In this document: one piece after another, positions 44,425 through 53,906 of the stretch | Layout of the letters: every line of letters starts with the position of its first letter | Position numbering within the stretch: position 1 is the first letter of the stretch | Assembly (NCBI GenBank): GCA_024405855.1 | Contig: JAKSNZ010000009.1 | Span: 1 to 56,898 of the forward strand | Reading direction: 5' to 3' | Origin: Paludibacteraceae bacterium | GTDB taxonomy: Bacteria > Bacteroidota > Bacteroidia > Bacteroidales > Paludibacteraceae | DNA: 56,898 nucleotides | The notes under the pieces: model-generated | Databases searched by the model: none | What the model was told of the DNA's origin: nothing | The model's input: the letters and a program-made list of their open reading frames with translations, nothing else | Program-made: the position numbers and the translations under genes

Positions 44425-45191
44425 TATTTTGTATTCTTTTTAATTATTTCTTGTGCAAGTTGAATATGATTTTGAGCCCCACGAGAGTCAGCATCGTAGA
44501 GAATTACAGGAATGCCATGACTTGGAGATTCGCTCAGTTTTATATTACGCTGAATTACAGTCTCAAACACCATTGCTCCAAAGTATTGCTTAACTTCACC
44601 ATAAACCTGATTTGCAAGTTTTAGCCTTGAGTCATACATTGTCAGCAGGAATCCTTCAATTTCAAGTGCTGTATTCAGTCTGCTTTTAATTATCTTAATG
44701 GTATTCAATAACTTACTAATACCTTCAAGGGCGTAATATTCAGCCTGAACAGGAATTATTACGCTGTCAGCCGCAGTAAGGCAGTTAATTGTTATAAGCC
44801 CAAGAGACGGGGAACAGTCAATGATAATATAGTCATAATTGTCTTTGACAGGCTTCAACAGATTCTTTAGCAGATACTCACGATTCTCTATCTTAATCAT
44901 CTCAACTTCAGCACCAACCAGGTCAATATGAGACGGCAGAACATCAAGATTGTCCATATCTGTATGGATAATTGCCTGAGAAGCAGTATCTCCGTTTACA
45001 AGACACTCATAAATTGTTGTCTTCAAATTTGTTACATCAATATTCAACCCTGACGATGCGTTAGCCTGAGGGTCTGCATCTACAATCAAAACCTTTTTTT
45101 CAAGAATAGCCAACGATGCCGCCAAGTTAATTGCAGTAGTGGTTTTGCCTACGCCACCTTTCTGATTTGCTATTGCAATAATCTTTCCCAT
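44424..45191 (-). CDS. parA: Chromosome partitioning ATPase ParA (Soj)
   Basis: Deviant Walker A KGGVGKTT (10-17) with the signature first Lys, then VDADPQANAS and IIDCSPSLG. Length 255 aa. Drives origin segregation with ParB. Promoter box TATATTTG lies 20 bp upstream, divergent from the pheS promoter. The presence of parAB may indicate nearness to the replication origin, but no dnaA or rpmH gene is in the window. Confidence 0.96.
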   Translation of the reverse strand: MGKIIAIANQKGGVGKTTTAINLAASLAILEKKVLIVDADPQANASSGLNIDVTNLKTTIYECLVNGDTASQAIIHTDMDNLDVLPSHIDLVGAEVEMIKIENREYLLKNLLKPVKDNYDYIIIDCSPSLGLITINCLTAADSVIIPVQAEYYALEGISKLLNTIKIIKSRLNTALEIEGFLLTMYDSRLKLANQVYGEVKQYFGAMVFETVIQRNIKLSESPSHGIPVILYDADSRGAQNHIQLAQEIIKKNTK

Positions 45192-45210
45192 GATAAAATT
45201 TTTTGTGTTG

Positions 45211-45218
45211 CAAATATA
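45211..45218 (-). promoter_or_regulatory. Probable -7 box of the parAB promoter
   Basis: Minus-strand TATATTTG matches TAnnTTTG, 20 bp before the parA ATG. No -33 box clearly present. Confidence 0.5.
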
Positions 45219-45258
45219 ATAACTTTTAATGAATAAATAATCACTTGTTTGCTATATG

Positions 45259-45289
45259 TTGAATAGTTGTTAAAAAGTTTGTATCTTTG
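45259..45289 (+). promoter_or_regulatory. pheS promoter
   Basis: TTG (45259-45261), 20 bp, TATCTTTG (45282-45289): both elements at the consensus distance. Transcription should begin near 45296, giving a leader of about 177 nt that contains a dispersed-type repeat and overlapping hairpins. Confidence 0.7.
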
Positions 45290-45301
45290 CAACAAAAAAA
45301 T

Positions 45302-45402
45302 TAAAGATCTCTCGCTATGCTCGAGATGACGACATTAGGAGCGAAGCGACAGAGGGCGTAAGCCCGAACGCGAAGCGTAGGGGTCTGGGGATACGCCCCA
45401 GT
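45302..45402. repeat. Dispersed-type palindromic repeat in the pheS leader
   Basis: A GC-richer block unlike its AT-rich surroundings, with short palindromes in series: a near-palindrome around GATCTCTCGCTATGCTCGAGATGAC split by 5 nt, GGGC-GTAA-GCCC (GNRA-like loop), AACGCGAAGCG, and CTGGGG-ATACG-CCCCAG. The reverse strand begins with the GTCATCTCGAGC...GCGAGAGATC pattern seen in dispersed intergenic repeats of many Bacteroidetes. It is therefore probably a REP/MITE-like insertion. Copy number in this genome cannot be judged from one copy. Confidence 0.5.
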
Positions 45403-45405
45403 AAA

Positions 45406-45480
45406 AAAGGAAAAATCTTTCATAAATTTTTCCTTTCTAATAGCACGATGATTCAAAATACAATAAAAATTTATGAAAGA
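45406..45480 (+). promoter_or_regulatory. Mutually exclusive hairpins controlling the pheS start
   Basis: A local 11-bp hairpin pairs 45406-45416 with 45426-45436. Its middle and right arm (45416-45431) are also a perfect 16-nt reverse complement of 45465-45480, which contains the pheS ATG (45473-45475). The two pairings share bases, so only one can form: one leaves the start codon free, the other hides it in a 16-bp stem with a 33-nt loop. It could be a translational switch, or a by-product of the repeat insertion next to it. Confidence 0.45.
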
Positions 45481-46492
45481 AAAAATACAGGCATTATTGC
45501 AGGAAGTACAGAACCTGACCGCTTCAAACAAAGATGAAGTGGAACAACTCAGAGTCAAGTATTTGAGTAAGAAAGGAGAGATATCACAATTGTTCCTTGA
45601 TTTCAAGAATGTTGCAGGCGAAGAGAAACGTGTTGTAGGTCAAATGCTTAATGAACTTAAGAACCTAACGCAGGACAAACTCAATGAGATGAAGAGTGTA
45701 TATGAGAATCAGGCTGCTACATCAAATAAAATTGACCTCTCCCGCACAGAAAGCCCAATAGAGTTTGGAACAAGACATCCGCTTTCAATAGTTAAGAATG
45801 AGATAATTGAAATATTCTCACGCCTTGGATTCACAGTGGCAGAGGGTCCTGAAATAGAAGATGACTGGCATGTTTTTGGAGCATTGAATTTCCCACCTGA
45901 GCACCCTGCACGTGATATGCAGGACACGTTCTTCATAGAAAAGAATCCTGATATTCTGCTGCGTACACACACATCAAGCGTACAGTCACATGTAATGACC
46001 ACCCAAAAGCCTCCTATCAGAGTACTTTGCCCAGGCAGAGTGTATAGAAATGAGGCAATATCGTATCGTGCTCACTGTTTCTTCCATCAGGTTGAAGGAC
46101 TTTACATTGATAAGAATGTATCATTTGCTGACTTGAAACAGGCATTGCTTTACTTTGCTAAGGAGATGTTTGGAGAGGAAACCCAAATACGTCTGCGTCC
46201 ATCATACTTCCCATTCACAGAGCCAAGTGCCGAAATGGACATATCGTGCGATTTGTGTGGCGGAAAAGGCTGTAATTTCTGTAAACATACAGGTTGGGTT
46301 GAGATTCTTGGATGCGGTATGGTTGACCCTGCTGTACTTGAGGCTTGCGGCATTGATTCAAAAGTTTATTCAGGTTACGCATTTGGTATGGGCGTTGAGA
46401 GAATTGCAAACCTTAAATTCCGTTGTAAGGACCTTAGAATGTTCTCAGAAAATGACCTGCGATTCCTGAAGCAATTTGATTCAGCACTATAA
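45473..46492 (+). CDS. pheS: Phenylalanyl-tRNA synthetase alpha subunit
   Basis: Catalytic subunit of PheRS, a class II synthetase. An N-terminal coiled coil (about 1-90) is followed by the catalytic domain with motif 1 (GFTVAEGPEIEDDWHVFGAL), motif 2 (CPGRVYRNEAISYRAHCFFH) and motif 3 (YAFGMGVERIANL). A zinc-like CDLCGGKGCNFC insertion is typical of Bacteroidetes. Length 339 aa is normal. pheT is not adjacent: lon follows 10 bp downstream, so the beta subunit must be elsewhere. The start region is part of a long inverted repeat with its leader. Confidence 0.97.
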   Translation: MKEKIQALLQEVQNLTASNKDEVEQLRVKYLSKKGEISQLFLDFKNVAGEEKRVVGQMLNELKNLTQDKLNEMKSVYENQAATSNKIDLSRTESPIEFGTRHPLSIVKNEIIEIFSRLGFTVAEGPEIEDDWHVFGALNFPPEHPARDMQDTFFIEKNPDILLRTHTSSVQSHVMTTQKPPIRVLCPGRVYRNEAISYRAHCFFHQVEGLYIDKNVSFADLKQALLYFAKEMFGEETQIRLRPSYFPFTEPSAEMDISCDLCGGKGCNFCKHTGWVEILGCGMVDPAVLEACGIDSKVYSGYAFGMGVERIANLKFRCKDLRMFSENDLRFLKQFDSAL

Positions 46493-46502
46493 TACATTGC
46501 TA

Positions 46503-48941
46503 ATGAAAGAGTTAAACAGCAAAATACTGATTGAGGCACATGCGGCTAACAGAGAGGAGTCAACACTGATTCCTATGATTGCCGATGACGATATAGAATA
46601 TATTGAGAAGATAAATTCCGGCATCGATGTACCAATACTGCCACTCAGAAATGTTGTGCTGTTTCCTGGTATAGTGTTGCCAATAAATGTAGGCAGAAAG
46701 AAATCACTCAAACTTGTAAGAGAGATTTATGAAAGCAACGGAGTGATAGGGGCTGTGGCACAGCGAGACGGAATAGTGGAGGAACCTACTGAAAAAGACC
46801 TGTTTACGGTTGGTACTGTTGCCCAGATTCTGCGTACCCTTGAAATGCCTGACGGCTCAACCACCATAATATTGCAGGGCAGATGCAGTTTCTCAATAAT
46901 TGAGATGACCAGCACTGACCCTTATTTTAAGGCAAAAATAGAGTTGCACCCACAACCTAAAAAAGTGCCTGCAGACCGTGAGTTTAAGGCTCACATTGCC
47001 GCCATTAAGGATGCCACACAACAGATTGTGCGTTTAAGCGGAGGCTCACATCAGGATATGATGTTTGCCATAAAGAATATTGATAGTCCGGCTTTCATAA
47101 TAAACTACATAAGCTGTAATATAAACATTGCCCTTGAGGATAAACAGAAACTGCTTGAGATTCCTGAACTGCAAGAGCGTGCCACACAGTTGCTTAACGC
47201 TTTGACAAAGGAGGTTAATCTGCTCCAGATTAAGAATAACATTCAGTCAAAGGCAATGGAGAACATTGACAAGCAGCAGCGTGAATACTTCTTGCAGCAG
47301 CAGATGAAAACCATTCAGAAAGAGTTGGGCGGCACTACACAGGAACAGGATTTGAAGGCGGTGGAGGAGAAGTTTGCAAAGAAGAAGTGGAACGATGAAA
47401 CAAAAGGGTATGTAAGAAAGGAAATTGACAAGCTAAAGGCACTATCTTCAGGTGCTCCTGACTATTCAATTCAGCTTAATTATGTGCAAACGCTTGTTGA
47501 TTTGCCTTGGAATGAATATACGGTTGATGATTTTGACCTAAAGAAGGCTCAAAATGTTTTAGATAAGAACCATTACGGACTTGACGATGTAAAGGACCGT
47601 ATAATTGAGCATCTTGCAGTGCTTAAACTGAAAGGAGATATGAAGTCTCCTATTATATGCCTTTACGGACCTCCGGGAGTGGGTAAGACATCTCTTGGAA
47701 AGTCTGTGGCACAGGCACTTGGCAGAAAGTATGCAAGGGTGTCGCTTGGCGGACTTCATGATGAGGCTGAGATTCGCGGACACAGACGTACTTATATAGG
47801 TGCAATGCCGGGACGTATAATACAAAACATTTTGAAGGTAGGCTCTTCAAATCCGGTGTTCATACTTGATGAGATTGATAAGGTGGGGGCTGACTATAAG
47901 GGAGACCCGGCATCGGCGTTACTTGAGGTGCTTGACCCTGAACAGAATAGTACTTTCCACGATAACTACCTTGATATAAACTATGACCTTTCAAAAGTGT
48001 TGTTTATAGCCACTGCCAATACACTGAGTACCATATCGCCGGCACTGCTTGACCGTATGGAACTTATTAATATAAGCGGTTACATTGAGCAGGAGAAGGT
48101 TGAGATAGCCATGCGACACCTTATTCCTAATGAGTGGAAGAATCATGGAATAACAAAGAAACAGGCTCAGATGTCAAAAAAGGCTGTTTCATACATAATT
48201 GACTGCTACACAAAGGAATCAGGAGTAAGGGCATTAGACAAGCAGATTGCAAGTGTTGCACGTAAAATTGCCAAGAAGGTGGCTCTTGAAGAGGAATTTG
48301 ACGGAAACATTGATATTGATGGGGTAAGGGAACTTCTTGGTACTGAAACATATAGCATTGATTCGCAGAAAAAGGATTTGCAGGTGGGCAAGGTTACGGG
48401 TCTTGCGTGGACATCAGTAGGTGGGGTTACGCTTGAAATTGAGACAAGCATAAGCCACAGCAAAACTCCAAGCCTTACTCTTACGGGTAACTTGGGCGAT
48501 GTTATGAAAGAGTCTGCATCGCTTGGCTTATCATATATAAAGGCACACGCTAAGGAGTTGGGAATCAAGGAGAAATTTTTTGATGACGCAGCCATTCACA
48601 TTCATGTGCCAGAGGGGGCTATACCTAAAGACGGTCCGTCAGCGGGCATTACTATTGCCACAAGTCTGCTCTCCGCTATTACAGGGCGTAAGGTTAAATC
48701 TCATATTGCCATGACGGGTGAAATAACTCTGCTTGGCGATGTGCTGCCTGTGGGTGGTATTAAAGAGAAGATTCTTGCCGCAAAGCGTGCCGGTGTAACC
48801 ACTCTTATTCTTTGTAAGGATAACAAAAAGAACATAGATGAGATAAAGCCAATCTACCTGAAGGGGCTTAAATTCCACTATGTAAGTAATGTTACAGAAG
48901 TATTCAAGATTGCACTAAATAGTTGTAAAATTGAAAGTTAA
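46503..48941 (+). CDS. lon: ATP-dependent protease Lon
   Basis: Cytosolic AAA+ serine protease that degrades misfolded and regulatory proteins. The N-terminal LON substrate domain starts at [19 protein letters not shown]; the AAA module has Walker [10 protein letters not shown] and Walker [10 protein letters not shown]; the C-terminal protease has the catalytic dyad Ser in [16 protein letters not shown] and Lys in [14 protein letters not shown]. The frame opens at 46476, within pheS, but ATG 46503 ([16 protein letters not shown]) is chosen, 10 bp after the pheS stop; 812 aa. It ends 14 bp from the convergent TPR gene, with no room for a terminator. Confidence 0.97.
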   Translation: MKELNSKILIEAHAANREESTLIPMIADDDIEYIEKINSGIDVPILPLRNVVLFPGIVLPINVGRKKSLKLVREIYESNGVIGAVAQRDGIVEEPTEKDLFTVGTVAQILRTLEMPDGSTTIILQGRCSFSIIEMTSTDPYFKAKIELHPQPKKVPADREFKAHIAAIKDATQQIVRLSGGSHQDMMFAIKNIDSPAFIINYISCNINIALEDKQKLLEIPELQERATQLLNALTKEVNLLQIKNNIQSKAMENIDKQQREYFLQQQMKTIQKELGGTTQEQDLKAVEEKFAKKKWNDETKGYVRKEIDKLKALSSGAPDYSIQLNYVQTLVDLPWNEYTVDDFDLKKAQNVLDKNHYGLDDVKDRIIEHLAVLKLKGDMKSPIICLYGPPGVGKTSLGKSVAQALGRKYARVSLGGLHDEAEIRGHRRTYIGAMPGRIIQNILKVGSSNPVFILDEIDKVGADYKGDPASALLEVLDPEQNSTFHDNYLDINYDLSKVLFIATANTLSTISPALLDRMELINISGYIEQEKVEIAMRHLIPNEWKNHGITKKQAQMSKKAVSYIIDCYTKESGVRALDKQIASVARKIAKKVALEEEFDGNIDIDGVRELLGTETYSIDSQKKDLQVGKVTGLAWTSVGGVTLEIETSISHSKTPSLTLTGNLGDVMKESASLGLSYIKAHAKELGIKEKFFDDAAIHIHVPEGAIPKDGPSAGITIATSLLSAITGRKVKSHIAMTGEITLLGDVLPVGGIKEKILAAKRAGVTTLILCKDNKKNIDEIKPIYLKGLKFHYVSNVTEVFKIALNSCKIES

Positions 48942-48955
48942 TGGTGATCACTATT

Positions 48956-50755
48956 TTATTTGGCGTAGCGTTTCATTACATTGTACGCTCCATAAAGTCC
49001 TAATTCTCCGGCTTTCCCTAAATCTTTTCTGGCTTCCTCCTTATTGCCTTGCCATATATAAATCAAGGCTCGGTTGTAGTACGCCTCTGCAAATCGGTCA
49101 TATTGTTCTATAGCCTTTGTGTAGTATTCTATGGCTGATTGAAAGTCCTTTGAAATTAAATATACATTAGCAATGTTATAGAGGGCATACACTATGGTGT
49201 TGTCTAACTGATATGCCATAGTATAGTCATTTATGGCTGATATACAGTCCGATACCATAATCTGTCTGCCGTTTATAACTTGCTCTTTCAGTAGCAGGTT
49301 CTTTTCACATCCACGGTTAAAGAAACACATTGGCTCTGTGCATACAACTGAGGTTCCTCCAAAATCAACTTTTGTCTTTATGTTGTCTGAAAGGCAGAAA
49401 CTGAGTTTATCTGTAAGTTGGCGGTTTGCTTCCTCTATATCTTTGTGGTACAGTTGTTTACGATATGTTTTTGCGGTTGAATCAGCTACTGCTACAACAA
49501 AACATGGCAGAGGAACTATATCAATATCCTTATCCTGAACCTGACCTCGCATCTCACTCTTGTATTTATCAGCGGCACTGCTGTTAAGTTTCTGAACAAT
49601 TGCACGTGCCTCTTTTGTAGGTTCAAGTTCCGCTTGCTCTCCTTGGCGTGGTTTACGTTTCCCGCTCTTTATGTCACGTTCAATTTGGGTTGCGTCAAAG
49701 TAGTCTTTTTCAGCACCTTGGCGGTCTCTCAATTTCTTTTTTACATCGCCTCTGCCCATGTATGCAGGCGTAAAGTCAGGGTATTTTTTAATAATGGTAT
49801 TGTAGTCTTCAAGTGATTTTTTGTACTCTCCAATTTTATAGAGTAGCATGGCACGCTGAAAATAGGCTATATAGTTGTTTGGGTCAAGGGCAATGCAAAC
49901 GTCAAAGTCATCAACAGCGTTGTTGTCATCGCCAATCTCTGCTTTCAGTATACCTCTGTTGTAGTACGCCGATGCGTTCTTGTTGTCAAGTTTTATGGCA
50001 TCGTTGTAGTCAGTTAGAGAACCCTTTAAGTCATTGAGTTCCATTTTAATAATGGCTCTGTTTATAAGAAAGTCAGAGCGGAATCCGTTTATTCTTACCG
50101 CTTCATTCAGGTCTTCCAATGCCCCTTTGAAATCCTTTTTCTCATATCGGAGCATACCGCGGATTGCATAGCCCATCTCTCTGTCAGAGTTGTATTTTAT
50201 ACCTGTGTCAAGTATGCTCTCTGCCCTTATGGTGTCCTTTTTCATGAGAAGCACCTGGGTAAGCAGAATGTAGGTATCGGCGTAGTGGGGGAACATTTCA
50301 ATGGTCTGCATGCCCTCATTATATGCCTCATCTAATTTGTCTTGCTGTAACAGATTTTCAATCAATACTATATAAACCTCTTTGTTCTCAGGGTCAAATT
50401 CAAGAGCCTTTCGCATATCGGCCGATGAGGAATCCCAATCCCTAATATATCTTTTTGCGTAACCTCTTAAGTAATAGACTTTTGAAAGGAACGGATTTAT
50501 GTCAAGGGCGGAATTGCAGTCAGCAATGCAACCGGTGTAGTCCTCAAGGTAGAGTTTGGCAATGGCACGGAAAAAATATGGGTCAGTAAGGTGCGGTTTT
50601 GCCTCTATAACCTGATTGAAATAGCCTATTGACACCACGTAATCTTCAAAGTACAGTGCGTTTTTTCCCAAATCTAAAATCTTGTCTGTGTTGATTTGGG
50701 CGGTAGCACACATTGTGGTGCATAGAAACAGTATTGTAACAATGATTTTCCGCAT
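48956..50755 (-). CDS. Secreted or periplasmic TPR protein
   Basis: 599 aa with a signal peptide (MRKIIVTILFLCTTMCATAQ). Tandem tetratricopeptide repeats fill about 25-370 (ALYFEDYVVSIGYFNQVIEAKP, AIAKLYLEDYTGCIADCNSAL, AIIKMELNDLKGSLTDYNDAI, NRGILKAEIGDDNNAVDDFDV) and return at the C-terminus (ALYNIANVYLISKDFQSAIEYY, ALIYIWQGNKEEARKDLGKA). The intervening region (about 370-500) is charged and lacks repeats. TPR proteins of this kind assist envelope assembly, but no specific partner is evident. Divergent from DUF4494 with separate promoter boxes. Confidence 0.85.
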   Translation of the reverse strand: MRKIIVTILFLCTTMCATAQINTDKILDLGKNALYFEDYVVSIGYFNQVIEAKPHLTDPYFFRAIAKLYLEDYTGCIADCNSALDINPFLSKVYYLRGYAKRYIRDWDSSSADMRKALEFDPENKEVYIVLIENLLQQDKLDEAYNEGMQTIEMFPHYADTYILLTQVLLMKKDTIRAESILDTGIKYNSDREMGYAIRGMLRYEKKDFKGALEDLNEAVRINGFRSDFLINRAIIKMELNDLKGSLTDYNDAIKLDNKNASAYYNRGILKAEIGDDNNAVDDFDVCIALDPNNYIAYFQRAMLLYKIGEYKKSLEDYNTIIKKYPDFTPAYMGRGDVKKKLRDRQGAEKDYFDATQIERDIKSGKRKPRQGEQAELEPTKEARAIVQKLNSSAADKYKSEMRGQVQDKDIDIVPLPCFVVAVADSTAKTYRKQLYHKDIEEANRQLTDKLSFCLSDNIKTKVDFGGTSVVCTEPMCFFNRGCEKNLLLKEQVINGRQIMVSDCISAINDYTMAYQLDNTIVYALYNIANVYLISKDFQSAIEYYTKAIEQYDRFAEAYYNRALIYIWQGNKEEARKDLGKAGELGLYGAYNVMKRYAK

Positions 50756-50775
50756 AGGATTATTGTTTCAGAGTG

Positions 50776-50783
50776 CAAAATTA
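50776..50783 (-). promoter_or_regulatory. Probable -7 box of the TPR gene promoter
   Basis: Minus-strand TAATTTTG, 20 bp upstream of the ATG at 50755; no clear -33 box. Confidence 0.45.
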
Positions 50784-50835
50784 TAAATTTTTCTGATACC
50801 ACCCCTATATTTCTCTAAACAAAAACGGAGATTTT

Positions 50836-50867
50836 TTTGCAACTTCCCTCACTTAATCGTAAATTTG
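50836..50867 (+). promoter_or_regulatory. Promoter of DUF4494-prfC
   Basis: TTTG (50836-50839), 20 bp, TAAATTTG (50860-50867): full match to the Bacteroidetes consensus, with the ATG 23 bp downstream. Confidence 0.7.
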
Positions 50868-50890
50868 CAAGGTGAAAAATTATACAGATT

Positions 50891-51361
50891 ATGGCAAAAT
50901 ATTTTGAATGCAAAATCCGCTATGAAAAGCAGATTACAGACCCCAATGACAAGGATTGCGGCAAACTGAAAAAGGTTAATGAGTCTTACTTGGTTGATGC
51001 CTTGAGTTATACTGAGGCTGAGGCAAGAATAGTTAAAGAGGTTGCCCAATACATTAAGGGTGAGTATTCCATCACTAACATAAAGCAGGCTAAGATTGCG
51101 GAGCTTATTTTCAAGGAGGAGGATTTGTGTGAGGATTGGTTTACTGTTAAGATTAAAATCACAGTTGTTGATGAGGAGCGTGGCATTGAGCGCCTTGTAC
51201 CTCAAACTCTGCTGGTTAGAGCGGAGAGCGTGGAAGATGCGTTAAAACGCTTTAAGGATGCCTTCAAAGATACAATCAGTGATTATGTCATTACAAGTGT
51301 GTCTGCAAGCCCTATTCTTGAGTACTTCAAATATGAAACAAAAGCCGTAGCAGAGAATTGA
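50891..51361 (+). CDS. DUF4494 protein
   Basis: 156 aa. The start MAKYFECKIRYEKQ, the middle ESYLVDALSYTEAEARIVKE, and the GEYSITNIKQAKIAELIF and EDWFTVKIKITVVDEERG blocks match DUF4494, a family restricted to Bacteroidetes. Cytosolic, function unknown. It is 3 bp upstream of prfC and likely cotranscribed with it. Confidence 0.9.
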   Translation: MAKYFECKIRYEKQITDPNDKDCGKLKKVNESYLVDALSYTEAEARIVKEVAQYIKGEYSITNIKQAKIAELIFKEEDLCEDWFTVKIKITVVDEERGIERLVPQTLLVRAESVEDALKRFKDAFKDTISDYVITSVSASPILEYFKYETKAVAEN

Positions 51362-51364
51362 TTT

Positions 51365-52942
51365 ATGACTTTAGCGGAAGAGATAAAGCGTAGGCGTACA
51401 TTTGCCATTATTTCCCACCCCGATGCAGGAAAGACCACACTTACAGAAAAACTGCTGCTTTTTGGTGGTGCCATTCATGTGGCAGGAGCGGTAAAGAGCA
51501 ATAAAATAAAGAAGACAGCCACATCGGACTGGATGGAGATAGAGAAACAGAGAGGTATATCCGTTGCCACATCTGTTATGGGATTTGAGTATCGGGACTT
51601 CAAAATAAATATTCTGGATACCCCTGGACACCAAGACTTTGCAGAGGACACTTTCCGCACCCTTACGGCGGTTGACAGCGTAATTATAGTTATAGACTCA
51701 GCAAAAGGTGTTGAGACTCAGACCCGTAAGCTGATGCAGGTTTGCCGTATGCGCAAGACCCCTGTTATGGTGTTTATGAACAAGATGGACCGTGAGGGGC
51801 GTGACCCGTTTGACCTTATGGATGAGGTTGAGGCGGAACTTGGCATTAAGGTTCGTCCGCTCAGCTGGCCTATAAATATGGGGCAGAACTTCAAGGGTGT
51901 ATATAATATATATAAGGAGGATTTGAACTTATACACCCCTAACAAGCAGACCGTTTCAGAGACTATAGAGTTCAAGGATTTGAACAGTAAAGAGTTAGAA
52001 GGTTATATAGGAGAAAAGGATGCCGCCAAACTGCGTGAAGATTTAGACCTTATTCAAGGTGTGTATAATCCGTTTAATGTTGATGAGTATCTGAGTGGAG
52101 ACCTGGCTCCTGTGTTCTTTGGCAGTGCATTGAACACTTTTGGAGTAAAGGAACTGCTTGACTGTTTTGTTGAGATTGCCCCAAGCCCAAGAGCGGTGGA
52201 GGCAATAGAGCGTAAGGTGGACCCTATGGAACAGGCGTTTTCAGGGTTTGTGTTCAAGATACACGCCAATATGGACCCTAACCATCGCTCATGTATAGCG
52301 TTTGTCAAGGTTTGCAGCGGTAAGTTTGAGCGTAATGTAAACTATAAGCATGTAAGGTTTAACCGCCTTATGAAATTTGCAGCCCCTACAGCCTTTATGG
52401 CTCAGCGTAAGGAGACCGTAGATGAGGCGTATGCCGGCGATATTGTGGGCTTGCCCGATAACGGTAACTTTAAGATTGGCGACAGCCTCTCATCAGGTGA
52501 GGACATTCATTTTAAGGGGTTGCCAAGTTTCTCTCCTGAGATGTTCCAATACATTGAAAATGCTGACCCTATGAAGCAGAAACAACTGCAAAAGGGTATA
52601 GACCAACTTATGGATGAGGGTGTGGCTCAACTTTTTGTAAATCAGTTTAACGGGCGTAAGATTATAGGTACAGTGGGGCAGTTGCAGTTTGAGGTTATTC
52701 AGTATCGTCTGCTGCATGAGTATAACGCCCAATGCCGTTGGGAGCCAATCCGCCTTTATAAAGCGTGCTGGATAGAGAGTGATGATGCGGCTGAACTTGA
52801 GAATTTTAAGAAACGCAAATATCAGTATATGGCTAAGGATAAGGAGAACCGAGATGTGTTCCTTGCAGACTCAGCCTATATGCTTCAAATGGCACAAGAG
52901 GACTTTAAGAATATAAGGTTCCATTTTTCATCGGAGTTTTAA
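51365..52942 (+). CDS. prfC: Peptide chain release factor 3
   Basis: GTPase that recycles RF1/RF2 and edits translation. G1 HPDAGKTT (18-25), G3 DTPGHQDF, and G4 [10 protein letters not shown]; the RF3-type [20 protein letters not shown] switch region follows the P loop, and the C-terminal [12 protein letters not shown] segment ends in the RF3 domain. Length 525 aa is normal. Follows DUF4494 by 3 bp. Confidence 0.97.
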   Translation: MTLAEEIKRRRTFAIISHPDAGKTTLTEKLLLFGGAIHVAGAVKSNKIKKTATSDWMEIEKQRGISVATSVMGFEYRDFKINILDTPGHQDFAEDTFRTLTAVDSVIIVIDSAKGVETQTRKLMQVCRMRKTPVMVFMNKMDREGRDPFDLMDEVEAELGIKVRPLSWPINMGQNFKGVYNIYKEDLNLYTPNKQTVSETIEFKDLNSKELEGYIGEKDAAKLREDLDLIQGVYNPFNVDEYLSGDLAPVFFGSALNTFGVKELLDCFVEIAPSPRAVEAIERKVDPMEQAFSGFVFKIHANMDPNHRSCIAFVKVCSGKFERNVNYKHVRFNRLMKFAAPTAFMAQRKETVDEAYAGDIVGLPDNGNFKIGDSLSSGEDIHFKGLPSFSPEMFQYIENADPMKQKQLQKGIDQLMDEGVAQLFVNQFNGRKIIGTVGQLQFEVIQYRLLHEYNAQCRWEPIRLYKACWIESDDAAELENFKKRKYQYMAKDKENRDVFLADSAYMLQMAQEDFKNIRFHFSSEF

Positions 52943-52946
52943 CAAA

Positions 52947-52980
52947 GTTGACAGTGGACAGTTGACAGTGGACAGTGATA
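52947..52980 (+). repeat. Heptamer tandem repeat between prfC and cvfB-like gene
   Basis: Two exact 14-bp tandem copies (GTTGACAGTGGACA at 52947-52960 and 52961-52974), which break down to alternating heptamers GTTGACA and GTGGACA, followed by GTGATA. It fills most of the 56-bp gap. Such heptamer runs are seen in many bacterial genomes as unstable spacers. Confidence 0.8.
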
Positions 52981-52998
52981 CCAAATCACCGCATCACC

Positions 52999-53826
52999 AT
53001 GAACATAGGAAAAACACAAATATTGAAAGTAAACCGACATGCTGAGGCAGGTGTGTATTTGGCAGATGCGGAGGGCAAGGAGGTGTTGCTTCCAAACCGC
53101 TATGTGCCTCAAGTGTGCCATGTGGGTGACGAGTTGGAGGTGTTTGTATATACTGATGGCGAGGACCGCCCCATAGCCGCTACTGTTAAACCGTATGCAG
53201 AAGCCGGTGAGTTTGCTGTTATGAGGGTTAAGCAAGTGACTGATTTTGGTGCGTTCCTTGATTGGGGTATAATGAAAGATTTGCTATTGCCGTTCAGTGA
53301 GCAGCGTGGAGACCTGAAAGAGGGCGACAAGGTGTTTGTATATGTGTATGAAGATGGTGTTACCCATAGAGTGTGTGCATCGGCACGTTGGGAGAAATTC
53401 ACTAACCCCAATGTAACCTCACTCAATGCTAAAGACAGGGTGTCACTTATGGTGGCTTCAAAAACAGAACTTGGCTATAAGGTTGTAATAAACGGAGAGT
53501 TTAAGGGGCTGATATTCAGCAGCGATGTGTTTAAGCCACTGCATATAGGAGATAAGACAGAAGGCTACATAGAGAAGGTTAGGGAAGACGGTAAGGTTGA
53601 TGTACGCCTAAAACCTAACGGATATGGAGCCATAAGTGCTGAGGCAGAAAAGATTTTGGATAAACTTAAGTCAGAAGGAGGCTTTATTCCTGTAACAGAC
53701 AAGAGTGAGCCTGAAATGATATATAATCTTTTTGGTATCAGCAAAAAGACCTACAAAAAAGCGGTGGGAGACCTGTACAAGCGTAGGATAATTGCTATAC
53801 TATATAATGGAATAAAAATCCTTTAA
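52999..53826 (+). CDS. CvfB-family S1 RNA-binding protein
   Basis: About 276 aa from ATG 52999 (the frame opens at 52975, but MNIGKTQILKVNRH is the family start). It has an N-terminal S1-like pair: VKQVTDFGAFLDWGIMKDLLLPFSEQRG, then YKVVINGEFKGLIFSSDVF and YIEKVREDGKVDVRL, and a C-terminal winged-helix-type tail (FGISKKTYKKAVGDLYKRRIIAI). This is the CvfB/YitL architecture, an RNA-binding regulator in Firmicutes; its target here is unknown. Its gene follows prfC in the same direction. Confidence 0.85.
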   Translation: MNIGKTQILKVNRHAEAGVYLADAEGKEVLLPNRYVPQVCHVGDELEVFVYTDGEDRPIAATVKPYAEAGEFAVMRVKQVTDFGAFLDWGIMKDLLLPFSEQRGDLKEGDKVFVYVYEDGVTHRVCASARWEKFTNPNVTSLNAKDRVSLMVASKTELGYKVVINGEFKGLIFSSDVFKPLHIGDKTEGYIEKVREDGKVDVRLKPNGYGAISAEAEKILDKLKSEGGFIPVTDKSEPEMIYNLFGISKKTYKKAVGDLYKRRIIAILYNGIKIL

Positions 53827-53829
53827 AAT

Positions 53830-53860
53830 TTTGCAGAATAAAAAATAATTCGTAAACTTG
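53830..53860 (+). promoter_or_regulatory. Promoter of the FISUMP lipoprotein gene
   Basis: TTTG (53830-53833), 19 bp, TAAACTTG (53853-53860); the -7 box has one mismatch (C) to TAnnTTTG. ATG lies 46 bp downstream. Confidence 0.5.
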
Positions 53861-53906
53861 CACTCGATACTTTTTAATAAACAATTATAAATTTAAACTA
53901 ATTATT

